Source: Clostridiales bacterium
Lineage (GTDB): Bacteria; Bacillota; DSM-16504; Desulfitibacterales; JAICDB01
Length of the DNA stretch: 64,000 nucleotides
Direction: 5' to 3'
NCBI GenBank assembly: GCA_020063565.1
Contig: JAICDB010000007.1
Span: forward strand, 97,642 to 161,641
The position numbers and the translations under genes are program-made. Shown one piece after another: positions 1 to 8,096 of the stretch. The notes beneath the pieces were generated by a model that saw only the letters and a program-made list of their open reading frames with translations, made no database searches and was not told where the DNA came from. Numbering within the stretch: position 1 is the stretch's first letter; each line of letters begins with the position of its first letter.

Positions 1-2
1 TA

Positions 3-443
3 AGCTTAAATACTATAAAAGAGATAATTCCCTGGAAAGGCTGCTGCAATACCCACCACAGGGTTACCATTGAAGACCTTTGGAAAGTACGCGAACTTTA
101 TCCGGATACACCCATCCTGGTGCATCCCGAATGCAGGCCTGAGGTTGTTGAGGAAGCGGATTTTGTAGGTGGAACTACTGCAATCATGAACTTTGTAAAA
201 AAAAGCTGCCACGAGAAATTTATTATAGGTACCGAGATGGGTATGCTTTATCCTTTGCAGAAACAAAATCCTGATAAGGAGTTTTTCCTTCTCTCACAAA
301 AACTCATTTGTCCTAACATGAAAAAAATATCCCTTGAACAGGTCTACCATTCTTTAAAAAATCTGGAACCCCAAATTAAAGTCCCCCCAGGTATTGCAGA
401 AAAAGCGCTTAAAGCTGTAAACAAAATGCTTGAGGTTTCTTAG
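3..443 (+). CDS. nadA: quinolinate synthase NadA, C-terminal part (cut by window edge)
   Basis: Quinolinate synthase condenses iminoaspartate with dihydroxyacetone phosphate to give quinolinate, using a [4Fe-4S] cluster. The reading frame is open from base 3 and only the last ~146 residues are present; the 5' end lies outside the window. Visible family features are the WKGCC segment followed by THHRVT, the HPECRPEV motif, the GTEMG turn and a final CPNMKKI segment that supplies a likely cluster cysteine. An internal GTG at 120 is not the true start, because homology continues upstream of it. The stop lies 12 bases before the nadB start, so nadA, nadB and nadC form one operon. Identification is firm; only the N-terminus is missing. 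Confidence 0.93.
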   Translation, partial: SLNTIKEIIPWKGCCNTHHRVTIEDLWKVRELYPDTPILVHPECRPEVVEEADFVGGTTAIMNFVKKSCHEKFIIGTEMGMLYPLQKQNPDKEFFLLSQKLICPNMKKISLEQVYHSLKNLEPQIKVPPGIAEKALKAVNKMLEVS

Positions 444-455
444 GAGGAAGTGAGA

Positions 456-2084
456 ATGTTAGATACTCTGCCACGGTATTTGTATATCCCTCAGGATGCC
501 AAGCAAGAAGAAACAGATGTTGTGATTGCAGGTGGCGGCATTGCTGGACTGACAGCGGCTCTGCAGTGCGGTAGACACAAAAGGGCGCTTTTGGTAATGA
601 AAAATACTTTTCCAGAGTGCAACACTTACTATGCTCAGGGAGGCATTGCCGCAGCTTTACCCCCTCATGATTCGCCTATGGAACATTTTAAGGATACTCT
701 AAGAGCGGGAAATTATTTTTGTAATAAAAAGCATCTAAAAATTTTAACTTCGGAGGCTCCTTCGGCAATAGACTTTTTAATAAAAAACGGTGTCAAATTT
801 GATAAGGATAGAGATGGTTTTTCCCTTGCCAGGGAGGGCGGGCACTACACGCGCAGAATTTTACGGGTAAATGGTGATGGTACGGGTCAAGGTCTGGTAA
901 AGGCTTTAAAAAAGTGCGTCTTGCACGACCAGAATATAAAAGTTGTCCAAAACACCTTTTTAGTAGATATTCTAACTAAAGATAACCATGTCACCGGCGT
1001 AATCCTTAAAGATAAAAATACTTTTTATGATATTAAATGTCAAGCTGTAATCATAGCAACCGGCGGTTACGGAGGGATTTTCTCAAACACCACTAATCCA
1101 CAGTACACTACCGGAGATGGTATTGCCGCCGCCTTTCGTGCCGGAGCACAATTATCAGATCTTGAGTTTATCCAGTTTCATCCTACAGCTTTCCACCATC
1201 CCAAAGCGCCCGGGTTTCTTATTTCTGAAGCAGTAAGGGGTGAAGGCGGTGTCTTAAGAAACCCTTCCGGTGAAAGATTTATGCTAAAAGTTCATCAGGA
1301 TGGCGAACTTGCTCCCAGGGATGTAGTTGCAAGGGCAATTTTTAAGGAGATATCCGCTACAGAGTATAATCATGTTTATCTTGATGTTACCCACCTTGCA
1401 AAAGAATTTTTGGAAAAAAGGTTTCCGCAAATTTTCAGTCACTGCCTACAATACGGTGTTGATATCTCCAAAGAGTGGATACCGGTTGTACCTTCCGCCC
1501 ACTATACAATCGGGGGAATAATTACCGATTCAGACGGTACAACAACTATAAACGGACTCTACGCAGTGGGAGAAGCAGCCTGCACAGGCGTACACGGCGC
1601 AAATCGCCTTGCAAGTAACAGTCTTCTTGAAGGGGTTGTTTTTGGACTTAGAGCCGGTATAAAAGCTGCCGAGTACTGTTCAGGAAAACAATCGGCCAAA
1701 GGTACCCGTTGTTTAAAATTAGCTAAAGAAAAAAATCCAGCTAGTAATAGTCCGGCAAGCTTTAATGAACCGCTTTTTTATAAAAAGATGCAGCATGTTA
1801 AGCAGCTTAACTCAAAATATCTCGGATTAGTTCGCAATGAAAGAGATCTCTTGAAATTGTTAAGAATCCTTTCTGAAAATTGCTTGTATCTGAAACTGAA
1901 TTCCCCGGACACCAGGTTCTGGGAATTTCAAAACATGCTTCTTTTATCATATTTATCGGCGTATTCGGCCTTAGTCAGAAAAGAGAGTCGCGGGGTACAT
2001 TATAGAAGTGATTATCCGGAACCAAACAGCCTTAAGATTCATTACGTTGCAGACAGGCAGGGTATAGAGGAGGTAATCATTTGA
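456..2084 (+). CDS. nadB: L-aspartate oxidase NadB
   Basis: Flavoprotein that oxidises L-aspartate to iminoaspartate for NadA; in anaerobes fumarate usually replaces oxygen as acceptor. The 542-residue product has the FAD-binding GGGIAGL at residues ~26-32, the YAQGGIAAAL segment, EGGHYTRRI, EFIQFHPTAF, the EAVRGEGG loop and the GANRLASNSLLEG signature near residue 380, all typical of the succinate dehydrogenase/fumarate reductase flavoprotein family. An in-frame GTG at 450 exists, but the AGGAGG at 442-447 sits only 2 bases before it and 8 bases before ATG 456, so 456 is preferred. Its stop overlaps the nadC start in a TGATG arrangement. Confidence 0.95.
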   Translation: MLDTLPRYLYIPQDAKQEETDVVIAGGGIAGLTAALQCGRHKRALLVMKNTFPECNTYYAQGGIAAALPPHDSPMEHFKDTLRAGNYFCNKKHLKILTSEAPSAIDFLIKNGVKFDKDRDGFSLAREGGHYTRRILRVNGDGTGQGLVKALKKCVLHDQNIKVVQNTFLVDILTKDNHVTGVILKDKNTFYDIKCQAVIIATGGYGGIFSNTTNPQYTTGDGIAAAFRAGAQLSDLEFIQFHPTAFHHPKAPGFLISEAVRGEGGVLRNPSGERFMLKVHQDGELAPRDVVARAIFKEISATEYNHVYLDVTHLAKEFLEKRFPQIFSHCLQYGVDISKEWIPVVPSAHYTIGGIITDSDGTTTINGLYAVGEAACTGVHGANRLASNSLLEGVVFGLRAGIKAAEYCSGKQSAKGTRCLKLAKEKNPASNSPASFNEPLFYKKMQHVKQLNSKYLGLVRNERDLLKLLRILSENCLYLKLNSPDTRFWEFQNMLLLSYLSAYSALVRKESRGVHYRSDYPEPNSLKIHYVADRQGIEEVII

Positions 2085-2914
2085 TGCTCGATCCCTTTCT
2101 AATTGAAAAAATTATTGAGATCGCTTTACAGGAAGACATTGGATTTAACGATATAACTACAAACTCTATCTTTTCAGAAGAAATAAGCTCAGGAGTACTC
2201 ATTGCAAAAAAACCAGGTGTAATTGCCGGACTTCCCGTTGCAAAACAGGTCTGGAAAAAGTTGGATGACAACATTAATTTTGAAGCACTTGTCAGTGACG
2301 GTCAGAAGGTAGAATCAGGAGAAAAAATTGCCCTGGTAGAAGGAAAAATAAGGTCTTTACTTACCGGTGAACGAGTAGCGCTTAATTTTTTACAACGTCT
2401 TTCAGGAATAGCAACTCTAACATCCCGCTATGTTGAAAAAGTGAAAAATTATAAAGCTATAATAGTCGATACACGTAAAACTACACCGGGCCTCCGTATA
2501 CTGGAAAAATATGCAATTACCCAAGGCGGTGGCAGAAACCATCGCTTAAGGCTTGACAATGCAGTCATGATCAAAGATAACCATATTGCAGGATGCGGTT
2601 CTATTGCAGAAGCTGTTGAAAGGGTTCGTAAGAAAACTCCCTTTACAATTACAATTGAAGTGGAAACAAAAAATCTTGAAGAAGTAGAAGAAGCTTTAAG
2701 AGCAGGAGCGGGCATCATAATGCTGGATAACATGGAACCGGAAACTATGAAAAAAGCAGTAGAAATCATAAAAGGTTCAGCATTAGTAGAAGCTTCCGGC
2801 GGTATAACACTTGAAAATGTACAGGAAGTGGCGGAGACAGGAGTAGATTTTATATCCGTTGGCGAATTGACACATTCGCCTAAAGCGCTAGATATATCAT
2901 TTAATTTATTTTAA
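2084..2914 (+). CDS. nadC: nicotinate-nucleotide pyrophosphorylase (quinolinate phosphoribosyltransferase) NadC
   Basis: Converts quinolinate and PRPP to nicotinate mononucleotide, CO2 and pyrophosphate, the third step of the nadABC pathway. At 276 residues it has normal family length. The N-terminal domain is followed by the barrel with DTRKTTPGLR near residue 129, the GGGRNHR segment and MIKDNH near 162, which bind quinolinate and PRPP. ATG 2084 overlaps the nadB stop; TTG 2081 is an in-frame alternative, and the GAGGAGG at 2067-2073 suits either. No clear terminator follows; the next 90 bases are AT-rich. Confidence 0.95.
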   Translation: MLDPFLIEKIIEIALQEDIGFNDITTNSIFSEEISSGVLIAKKPGVIAGLPVAKQVWKKLDDNINFEALVSDGQKVESGEKIALVEGKIRSLLTGERVALNFLQRLSGIATLTSRYVEKVKNYKAIIVDTRKTTPGLRILEKYAITQGGGRNHRLRLDNAVMIKDNHIAGCGSIAEAVERVRKKTPFTITIEVETKNLEEVEEALRAGAGIIMLDNMEPETMKKAVEIIKGSALVEASGGITLENVQEVAETGVDFISVGELTHSPKALDISFNLF

Positions 2915-3008
2915 AACTTCTTATATATTCTAATAAAATTTATTTGGTATGGCAAAAATAATATTTGGTGATATTTCAATTATAAGCAAGCCTGAGGTGA
3001 TAGTATTT

Positions 3009-3695
3009 ATGTTACTTTTAATAATTAGAACAGCAATTCTCTATCTAGCAGTAGTACTCGCCATGAAGGCAATGGGTAAACGCCAGGTGGGGCAATTACA
3101 ACCCTTTGAGCTGGTAGTGGTTATAACAATTTCTGCTATGGCTGCTATAGCTATGGAAGATGTAGGCGTCCCACTAGTAAATAGTATTATTCCTATCATT
3201 ACTGTAATGGTCCTCCAAGTTATTTTATCTTTAATTAACCTCAAAAGTGAAAAGGCAAGAGGAATAATTTGCGGTAAGCCAAGTATAGTGGTGGAAAACG
3301 GGAAAATAGTTGAAGAGGAGTTAAGACGGTTAAGGATCAATGTTAACGACCTTTTAGAGCAAATGAGATCTAAAAATTATTTTAATATAGCAGATGTGGA
3401 ATACGCTATATTTGAAACCAACGGCCAATTAAGTGTTATTCCAAAATCCCAAAAAAGAGCCGTGCAGCCTGAAGATTTACAAATTGAAACAAAATACGAG
3501 GGGCTACCTACAACACTTATTATTGATGGTAAAGTTAATTATAATAATTTGAAAAAAATTAACCTTGACGAAAACTGGTTAAAAACTGAACTGAGTAAGT
3601 TCGGTATTAACGATATTAGAGAAGTCTTTTTTGCCAGTTTAGATACCCTTGGTAATTTATTTTTCCAAACTAAAAAAGCTCCTAGTAGGAGGTAA
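3009..3695 (+). CDS. DUF421 (YetF/YdfR-type) membrane protein
   Basis: Member of the DUF421 family of Firmicute membrane proteins; function is not established, and some relatives are linked to sporulation or stress. With ATG 3009 the protein has ~228 residues: three hydrophobic segments in the first ~80 residues including the family motif MGKRQVGQL followed by PFELVV, then a soluble ~140-residue domain with GKPSIVVENGKI and the LLEQMR / DVEYAIFE segments. An upstream ATG at 2949 is in frame, but GAGGTGA at 2994-3000 is ideally placed for 3009 and relatives start just before the first membrane helix. The stop TAA is embedded in the ribosome binding site of the DUF4363 gene, so the two are coupled. 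Confidence 0.85.
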   Translation: MLLLIIRTAILYLAVVLAMKAMGKRQVGQLQPFELVVVITISAMAAIAMEDVGVPLVNSIIPIITVMVLQVILSLINLKSEKARGIICGKPSIVVENGKIVEEELRRLRINVNDLLEQMRSKNYFNIADVEYAIFETNGQLSVIPKSQKRAVQPEDLQIETKYEGLPTTLIIDGKVNYNNLKKINLDENWLKTELSKFGINDIREVFFASLDTLGNLFFQTKKAPSRR

Positions 3696-3700
3696 AAAGT

Positions 3701-4081
3701 ATGAAACTATATGGAACTCTGATTTTTTTGGTAGTTTTGATAGTTGCCTTTGGAATATTCACCTCAAATTTTCTTACAGAAACTACAAAAGATATAACAA
3801 GCAATTTTGATAATGTTTATACTGCAATAAACAACGAGAACTGGAAGTTGGCCCAACAACAAATTGCACATTCAGAAAAATTATGGAATAAACATAAAAA
3901 ATGGTGGACCGTGTTTATTGACCATCAAGAAATTGATAATATAGATATGTCTTTTGTTAGAATAGGAGAATATATAAAATACCATAATAAAGCATTATCG
4001 TCCGGGGAGCTTGTAGTTCTAAAGCAATCCTTCGAGCATATTCCTGAAAAAGAAGTAGTTAACTTAAAAAATATTTTATAG
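3701..4081 (+). CDS. DUF4363 family small membrane-anchored protein
   Basis: A 126-residue protein with one N-terminal hydrophobic helix (residues ~5-25) and an extracytoplasmic part rich in charged and aromatic residues (WKLAQQQI, SEKLWNKHKKWW). This matches DUF4363, a family that in Firmicutes is typically encoded next to DUF421; function is unknown. The AGGAGG used for translation lies across the end of the DUF421 gene at ~3688-3693, 7 bases before ATG 3701, so the two proteins are probably made together and may form one membrane complex (inference). Confidence 0.75.
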   Translation: MKLYGTLIFLVVLIVAFGIFTSNFLTETTKDITSNFDNVYTAINNENWKLAQQQIAHSEKLWNKHKKWWTVFIDHQEIDNIDMSFVRIGEYIKYHNKALSSGELVVLKQSFEHIPEKEVVNLKNIL

Positions 4082-4085
4082 AAAA

Positions 4086-4153
4086 ACAAAACCGGCGAAA
4101 GCCGGTGACGCAAAGCCATGGGTCTAAGTTTCTATTTATTAGAAATATGACCG
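4086..4153 (+). ncRNA. c-di-GMP-I (GEMM) riboswitch remnant lacking P1
   Basis: The segment contains AAACC, a CCGG-CGAAAG-CCGG hairpin (4091-4106), then GACGCAAAGCC and GGGTCTAAG, the conserved core order of the GEMM-I aptamer, followed by a second small hairpin and TATGACC. The 5' GGCA and 3' GGTTGCC strands that form P1 in intact aptamers are not visible, and downstream on this strand lies only the antisense of the activator gene. It therefore looks like a relic or a minimal variant, not a working switch for a neighbouring gene. Confidence 0.55.
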
Positions 4154-4158
4154 TTCTT

Positions 4159-4920
4159 TTAACTTTCCCTGGCCAGAAGAGCTGCACCGATGGCTCCTGC
4201 AAATTGGGATTTTTCGGAAACCACTAAATCTGCATTCAAATGCTCCTGAAGCATTTCCTGTATTCCTCTGTTTAAGGCTACTCCCCCTGTAAATGCTATT
4301 TTTGCTTCGCTGCCAAGTTTTTTACTCATATTTGCTATCCGGGAAGCTATTGAATTATGAAGTCCGGCAACAATCTTTTCCTTTGCAGTTCCCTGAGCCA
4401 GGAGGCTTATTACTTCAGACTCGGCAAATACGGTGCACATACTGTTGATGGAAACCATATTTTGAAAGTCACAATGCCGGGCCATTTCACTCACATCAAG
4501 ACCCAGGGCAGTTGCTGTAACTTCCAGGAACTTACCTGTACCTGCAGCACATTTATCATTCATTATAAAATCTATGACCCTGCCGGAATCATCAATTTTT
4601 ATTACTTTACTGTCCTGGCCTCCTATATCTATAACTAAATCCGCCCCGGGAACAAGGTAAGAAGCACCTTTTGCATGACAGGTTATTTCAGTAATTACCT
4701 TCTGGGCAAAGGAGATAGTTTCCCTGCCGTAGCCAGTAACTACAATTTTATCAATATTTTTTTCAGCACATCCGGAAATCTCAATGATCTTTTTATATAT
4801 CTCTTCTCCTGTAGTTTTCGGACTCCAGCCGGTCGGCATTACATGATAAAATTCCTCTTTTTCAGTGAAGAGCACTGCTTTAGTTGCTGTAGACCCTATA
4901 TCTATACCTACCGTAATCAT
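4159..4920 (-). CDS. BadF/BadG/HgdC-type ATPase activator of the double-cubane protein
   Basis: ASKHA-fold ATPase of the 2-hydroxyacyl-CoA dehydratase activator family; the homodimer carries one [4Fe-4S] cluster and pushes low-potential electrons into its partner while hydrolysing ATP. The 253-residue protein shows the phosphate loop GIDIGSTATKAVLF at residues ~5-18, DIGGQDSK in the middle, the cluster cysteines in NDKCAAGTGKF and SINSMCTVFAESEV, and a C-terminal TGGVALN. It lies 12 bases downstream of, and on the same strand as, the putative double-cubane protein, which is its obvious electron acceptor. There is a single partner gene, unlike true dehydratases with two subunits, so it is best read as a DCCP reductase. 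Confidence 0.88.
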   Translation of the reverse strand: MITVGIDIGSTATKAVLFTEKEEFYHVMPTGWSPKTTGEEIYKKIIEISGCAEKNIDKIVVTGYGRETISFAQKVITEITCHAKGASYLVPGADLVIDIGGQDSKVIKIDDSGRVIDFIMNDKCAAGTGKFLEVTATALGLDVSEMARHCDFQNMVSINSMCTVFAESEVISLLAQGTAKEKIVAGLHNSIASRIANMSKKLGSEAKIAFTGGVALNRGIQEMLQEHLNADLVVSEKSQFAGAIGAALLARES

Positions 4921-4932
4921 ACTTTCACTCCA

Positions 4933-6084
4933 TTATTTAATCATTTCAAGGAAAGCAGCGATTCTGATTTTCAAGTTCTGCAAGTCGGAGTTTGAATAGT
5001 CCGTTTCAATGTGGAGATAAGGTAAATTTAGATCTTCCTTTACTTTCTTTTCCACCTGGTAGGATTCAATATTGTAAGTATGACAGGCTTGCCAGGTCAA
5101 ATCAATTACACCATCAATCTGAAAATCATTACAAATTTTCTCTATCAGTTCCAAACGCTTGTTATTTGGAGACATCACCGAACACGGAATCTGCATGTAG
5201 CTTTCGGCAAGCAGATCCCAGACATCCCTCTCTTCATCTTCCGGGATTATGATATCTACAGTTTTATAACCTGTACAGTTTTCAGAGCATACAACATTAC
5301 CACCGCATTCTTCAACAAGTGTTAATACCTTTTCACTTCCTAAGCCAACTGGTGTTCCGGTTAAAAGAATACGTGGAGTATTTTCATCTCCGTAGCACTC
5401 ACCCTTGGAAACCAACTCTTCTAAGCTGTTTTTAAAGTCACTGATCATTTCTATAACTTCGTTTTTATCGGGACTGAATGTGGTCAACCATGCTGCTTTT
5501 AGCATCTCCGTTCCTGATAATGCGGCAGGTTTTATTTTGTTCAAATCATATAAAGCTTTCCTGGCCCTTTTTTCCCGATTGGTTGTCCTTATTGCTTCTC
5601 GTAAACTATCTTCCGTAATCCGAACTCCAAGTTTTGCTTCCAAAACTTCTTTTGTTTTTTTCAGTTCATCTTTCCAGAGCTCACGTGAACTGTCGGCATC
5701 AGGGGTTTGGGGCATATTCATTACATGGGTATATTTGATTTCATTCATGATTTCAAACATCTTTTTCTTACCATCACATGTTGTCTCCCCGATGATCATA
5801 TCGGCAGCTGAAAAATACGGACAAGTATCAGTTGCAGCAAAACCATAGGATGATTTCACCATGGGACATAAGTTACGTGGTAAATCCTTTTCTGCTGCCG
5901 GAATAGGTTTTTCATTCGTACCGCATAATCCGATGGGTATTGCTCCGGCTGCCAGCACAAGCTCCTGAGGAGCATATGTACAGTAAAGACCAACAACTTT
6001 CTTCCCGTTATCAAGTGCTCTCTGCAATTTCACCTGGTTTTCCTGTTTTAAATCTTCAAATTTTTTAATTAACTCACTTCTCAA
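4933..6084 (-). CDS. double-cubane cluster protein / 2-hydroxyacyl-CoA dehydratase D-component-like (HgdB family)
   Basis: HgdB-family iron-sulfur protein of ~383 residues. Cysteines occur in YCTYAPQELV, GLCGT, NLCPMVKSSYGF, DTCPYFSAADM, GETTCDGKKKM, VVCSENCTGY and the WQACHTYNIESY motif near the C-terminus, the pattern expected for a subunit holding an unusual Fe-S cluster. Dehydratases use two such subunits, but only one gene is present beside the activator. That matches the published double-cubane [8Fe-9S] cluster proteins described from Carboxydothermus, which reduce small molecules such as acetylene and whose natural role is unknown. An in-frame ATG at 6108 exists, but GGGAGGTG at 6091-6098 points to TTG 6084. 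A specific dehydratase role cannot be excluded. Confidence 0.82.
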   Translation of the reverse strand: MRSELIKKFEDLKQENQVKLQRALDNGKKVVGLYCTYAPQELVLAAGAIPIGLCGTNEKPIPAAEKDLPRNLCPMVKSSYGFAATDTCPYFSAADMIIGETTCDGKKKMFEIMNEIKYTHVMNMPQTPDADSSRELWKDELKKTKEVLEAKLGVRITEDSLREAIRTTNREKRARKALYDLNKIKPAALSGTEMLKAAWLTTFSPDKNEVIEMISDFKNSLEELVSKGECYGDENTPRILLTGTPVGLGSEKVLTLVEECGGNVVCSENCTGYKTVDIIIPEDEERDVWDLLAESYMQIPCSVMSPNNKRLELIEKICNDFQIDGVIDLTWQACHTYNIESYQVEKKVKEDLNLPYLHIETDYSNSDLQNLKIRIAAFLEMIK

Positions 6085-6257
6085 CCACAACACCTCCCAG
6101 TTAGTCATTTTAATAATAATTTATAGTAGGCGTTCAAGACAATTGCAATTATGTATAATATCTATTTATGCTATCTGTTTTTTCGATAGTTAATTTATTA
6201 AACTTTTTTTATCCCGTTCTAACTGGCGGTAACCCCCCCACTGAAAGAAGTTTCACT

Positions 6258-7169
6258 TTATTCGATTTTTAAAAGGCTCTTAATTTCCCTCTGCAATTCC
6301 CTAGTACCTGCTGCAATTAATCTAAACTTAATTCGCGCCAGTAACTCCTCTTCCTCCAGAACCCTCTGCAGATACATATCCTCCAATACAGGTGACGGCT
6401 CGCCATCCAGGAGAAGCTGGTATTCAAAAATTCCTCCTGCTTCCTTAACGAGGTGGTATGACTGGCTTACATCGGTAATCTTCAATCTCCCGGACTCAGA
6501 AATATAGGCATCGTACTGGCCTCCGGCCAGCTGACAGAAGTCCAGTATTGATGAACCAAGTCTTCTCTGGATAATTTCGGATTCCAGCAATCCTTTTAAT
6601 TGAGGTGATACCTGCTCTCTATTATCCAAATCTATTCCAATAATACATTTCTGCCTGACTGAACGTATCGGTGAAGTCTTAAGCTGAAAAATATTGTTTT
6701 TTTCCTGGTAAAAAGCACCCTTTCCACTTAAAGCATAATACATTCTATGCAAGAAAATATCTCCATGTACACTGACACTTATAGCTTCCGGATTTTTATG
6801 TTTTTGTAAGTCTGCAATTGTTCCGATTCCCAAAGACATGGCTATAAAAGGAGGAGGTGTCCTAAAAGGTCTTACATTATTTGAACCGTCTACCGGATCC
6901 AGTAACATGAAATACCGGGGTTCACTGCCGAAATATTCCACTCCCGTCTCCTCACTTATCAAAACTAAGGGGAGTTCACTCTTTTTGTCGTCAAGCAGTT
7001 CTCTAATAACTGTATTTGCTTCCTTATCAATAGCAGTAATTAAGTCACCCGACCTGTTTATTTCTTCCAAATGCTCATATAAATTCCCGGTATTAAACTT
7101 TTCCTGCAGGTGAGTTGTTGCTTTTTTAAATATGTCTTGCCCCACTTCTAAAATTTTCTCTTCCCACAT
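6258..7169 (-). CDS. inositol monophosphatase superfamily phosphatase
   Basis: A 303-residue Li+-sensitive-phosphatase-fold protein. The metal-binding motifs are present in order: GDLITAIDKEAN (~40-51), SEETGVEYF (~75), DPVDGSNNV (~92-100) and a C-terminal segment GGQYDAYISESGRLKITDV in which the usual WD is replaced by ITD. Family members hydrolyse inositol phosphates, fructose-1,6-bisphosphate or PAP; the sequence alone does not fix the substrate. It lies 12 bases after the nitroreductase gene and is probably co-transcribed. A 13-bp tandem duplication (actctttaacctc) at ~7171-7196 spans the junction of the two genes. Confidence 0.8.
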   Translation of the reverse strand: MWEEKILEVGQDIFKKATTHLQEKFNTGNLYEHLEEINRSGDLITAIDKEANTVIRELLDDKKSELPLVLISEETGVEYFGSEPRYFMLLDPVDGSNNVRPFRTPPPFIAMSLGIGTIADLQKHKNPEAISVSVHGDIFLHRMYYALSGKGAFYQEKNNIFQLKTSPIRSVRQKCIIGIDLDNREQVSPQLKGLLESEIIQRRLGSSILDFCQLAGGQYDAYISESGRLKITDVSQSYHLVKEAGGIFEYQLLLDGEPSPVLEDMYLQRVLEEEELLARIKFRLIAAGTRELQREIKSLLKIE

Positions 7170-7181
7170 TACTCTTTAACC

Positions 7182-7799
7182 TCACTCTTTAACCTCGAAA
7201 ACTTCTTCCAATGGTTTTCTGGGCCTAGCTTGTGGATTTTCAGCAGGTACTCCTACAGGTATAACGGCTGCAAGCTGCCACGGTTCTTCAATCTCTAGAA
7301 TTTTTTCTATTTCAGGGGCAGCAACATTGGGGGCAGTCATCCAACAGGTACCGTATCCCTTAACGGTAGCTGCCAGGAGAAGGTTTTCTATAGCGCCACC
7401 AATACTTTGGATACCGGGGTGCACCCGCAAGCGGTTTATTTCTTCCCGTGATATCTTGTCACCTACAGCTTTATCCAAAAAACCCCTTGCCTCCTGATGG
7501 AAAACATAGATTACCGCAGGGGCAGAATTAAAAAAGGTGCTGTAATATTTCCAGCCCTGTACCGACTCTGTTATGTTATATTTCCGGACAAGCTGGTCTA
7601 TTTTATCGGAAACTGCCTCAGAACACCTGTCATTGAGCTCTTTGTTTGTAACGGCAATAAATTTCCACTTTTGCTTGTTATGAGCACTGGGAGCCTTTGT
7701 GGCACATTCAACCAGGAACTTCAGATCTTCCACGGGGACGGGCTGATTTTTAAATTTTCGTATGCTTCTTCTCTTATTTATGGCTTCGAATAATTGCAA
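7182..7799 (-). CDS. nitroreductase family protein (FMN-dependent oxidoreductase)
   Basis: A ~205-residue FMN-binding nitroreductase-fold protein. The N-terminal INKRRSIRKF and the APSAHNKQKWKF segment bind FMN phosphate and ribityl; the C-terminal GYGTCWMTAPNVAAPEIE and AVIPVGVPAENP are also characteristic. Such enzymes reduce nitroaromatics, quinones or flavins with NAD(P)H; the physiological substrate is unknown. GTG 7808 is in frame but lies inside the GAGGTGAT ribosome binding site, so TTG 7799 is the more likely start. It is first in a two-gene unit with the IMPase-like gene. Confidence 0.82.
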   Translation of the reverse strand: MQLFEAINKRRSIRKFKNQPVPVEDLKFLVECATKAPSAHNKQKWKFIAVTNKELNDRCSEAVSDKIDQLVRKYNITESVQGWKYYSTFFNSAPAVIYVFHQEARGFLDKAVGDKISREEINRLRVHPGIQSIGGAIENLLLAATVKGYGTCWMTAPNVAAPEIEKILEIEEPWQLAAVIPVGVPAENPQARPRKPLEEVFEVKE

Positions 7800-7831
7800 T
7801 TTTATCACCTCATTTAGCTTTTAACCCTATT

Positions 7832-7999
7832 TTAGTTCATTATTTCCATGCTGGCAAGTTTCAACACCAGATTAACTAAAAGCTCTACTCCGTAAGAGAG
7901 TGCTTCTTCATCAAAATCAAAGTAAGCAGAATGTAATCCAGTAACTTGATTTGCTCCCAGGCTGATGCGGGTAGCCATATCTCCCTGTTCCTGCATCCT
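7832..7999 (-). pseudogene. M20-family amidohydrolase, C-terminal remnant
   Basis: Minus-strand translation ending at 7832 reads MATRISLGANQ, then TGLHSAYFDFDEEALSYG and VELLVNLVLKLAS, which matches the extreme C-terminus of M20 peptidases/aminoacylases (small-molecule amidohydrolases). The frame is closed by a stop just upstream of 7999 and no catalytic domain remains before the signal peptidase gene. This is an eroded second copy of the kind of gene found intact at 13594-14805. Confidence 0.6.
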
Positions 8000-8096
8000 T
8001 TAAAAATTCTTCAAATATTAAACTTTCCTGGTTTGCAGGAATTGCAATCTATATCTAGAATATTATTAGGGTGTGATAAATAGGAGGCTAGAAATT

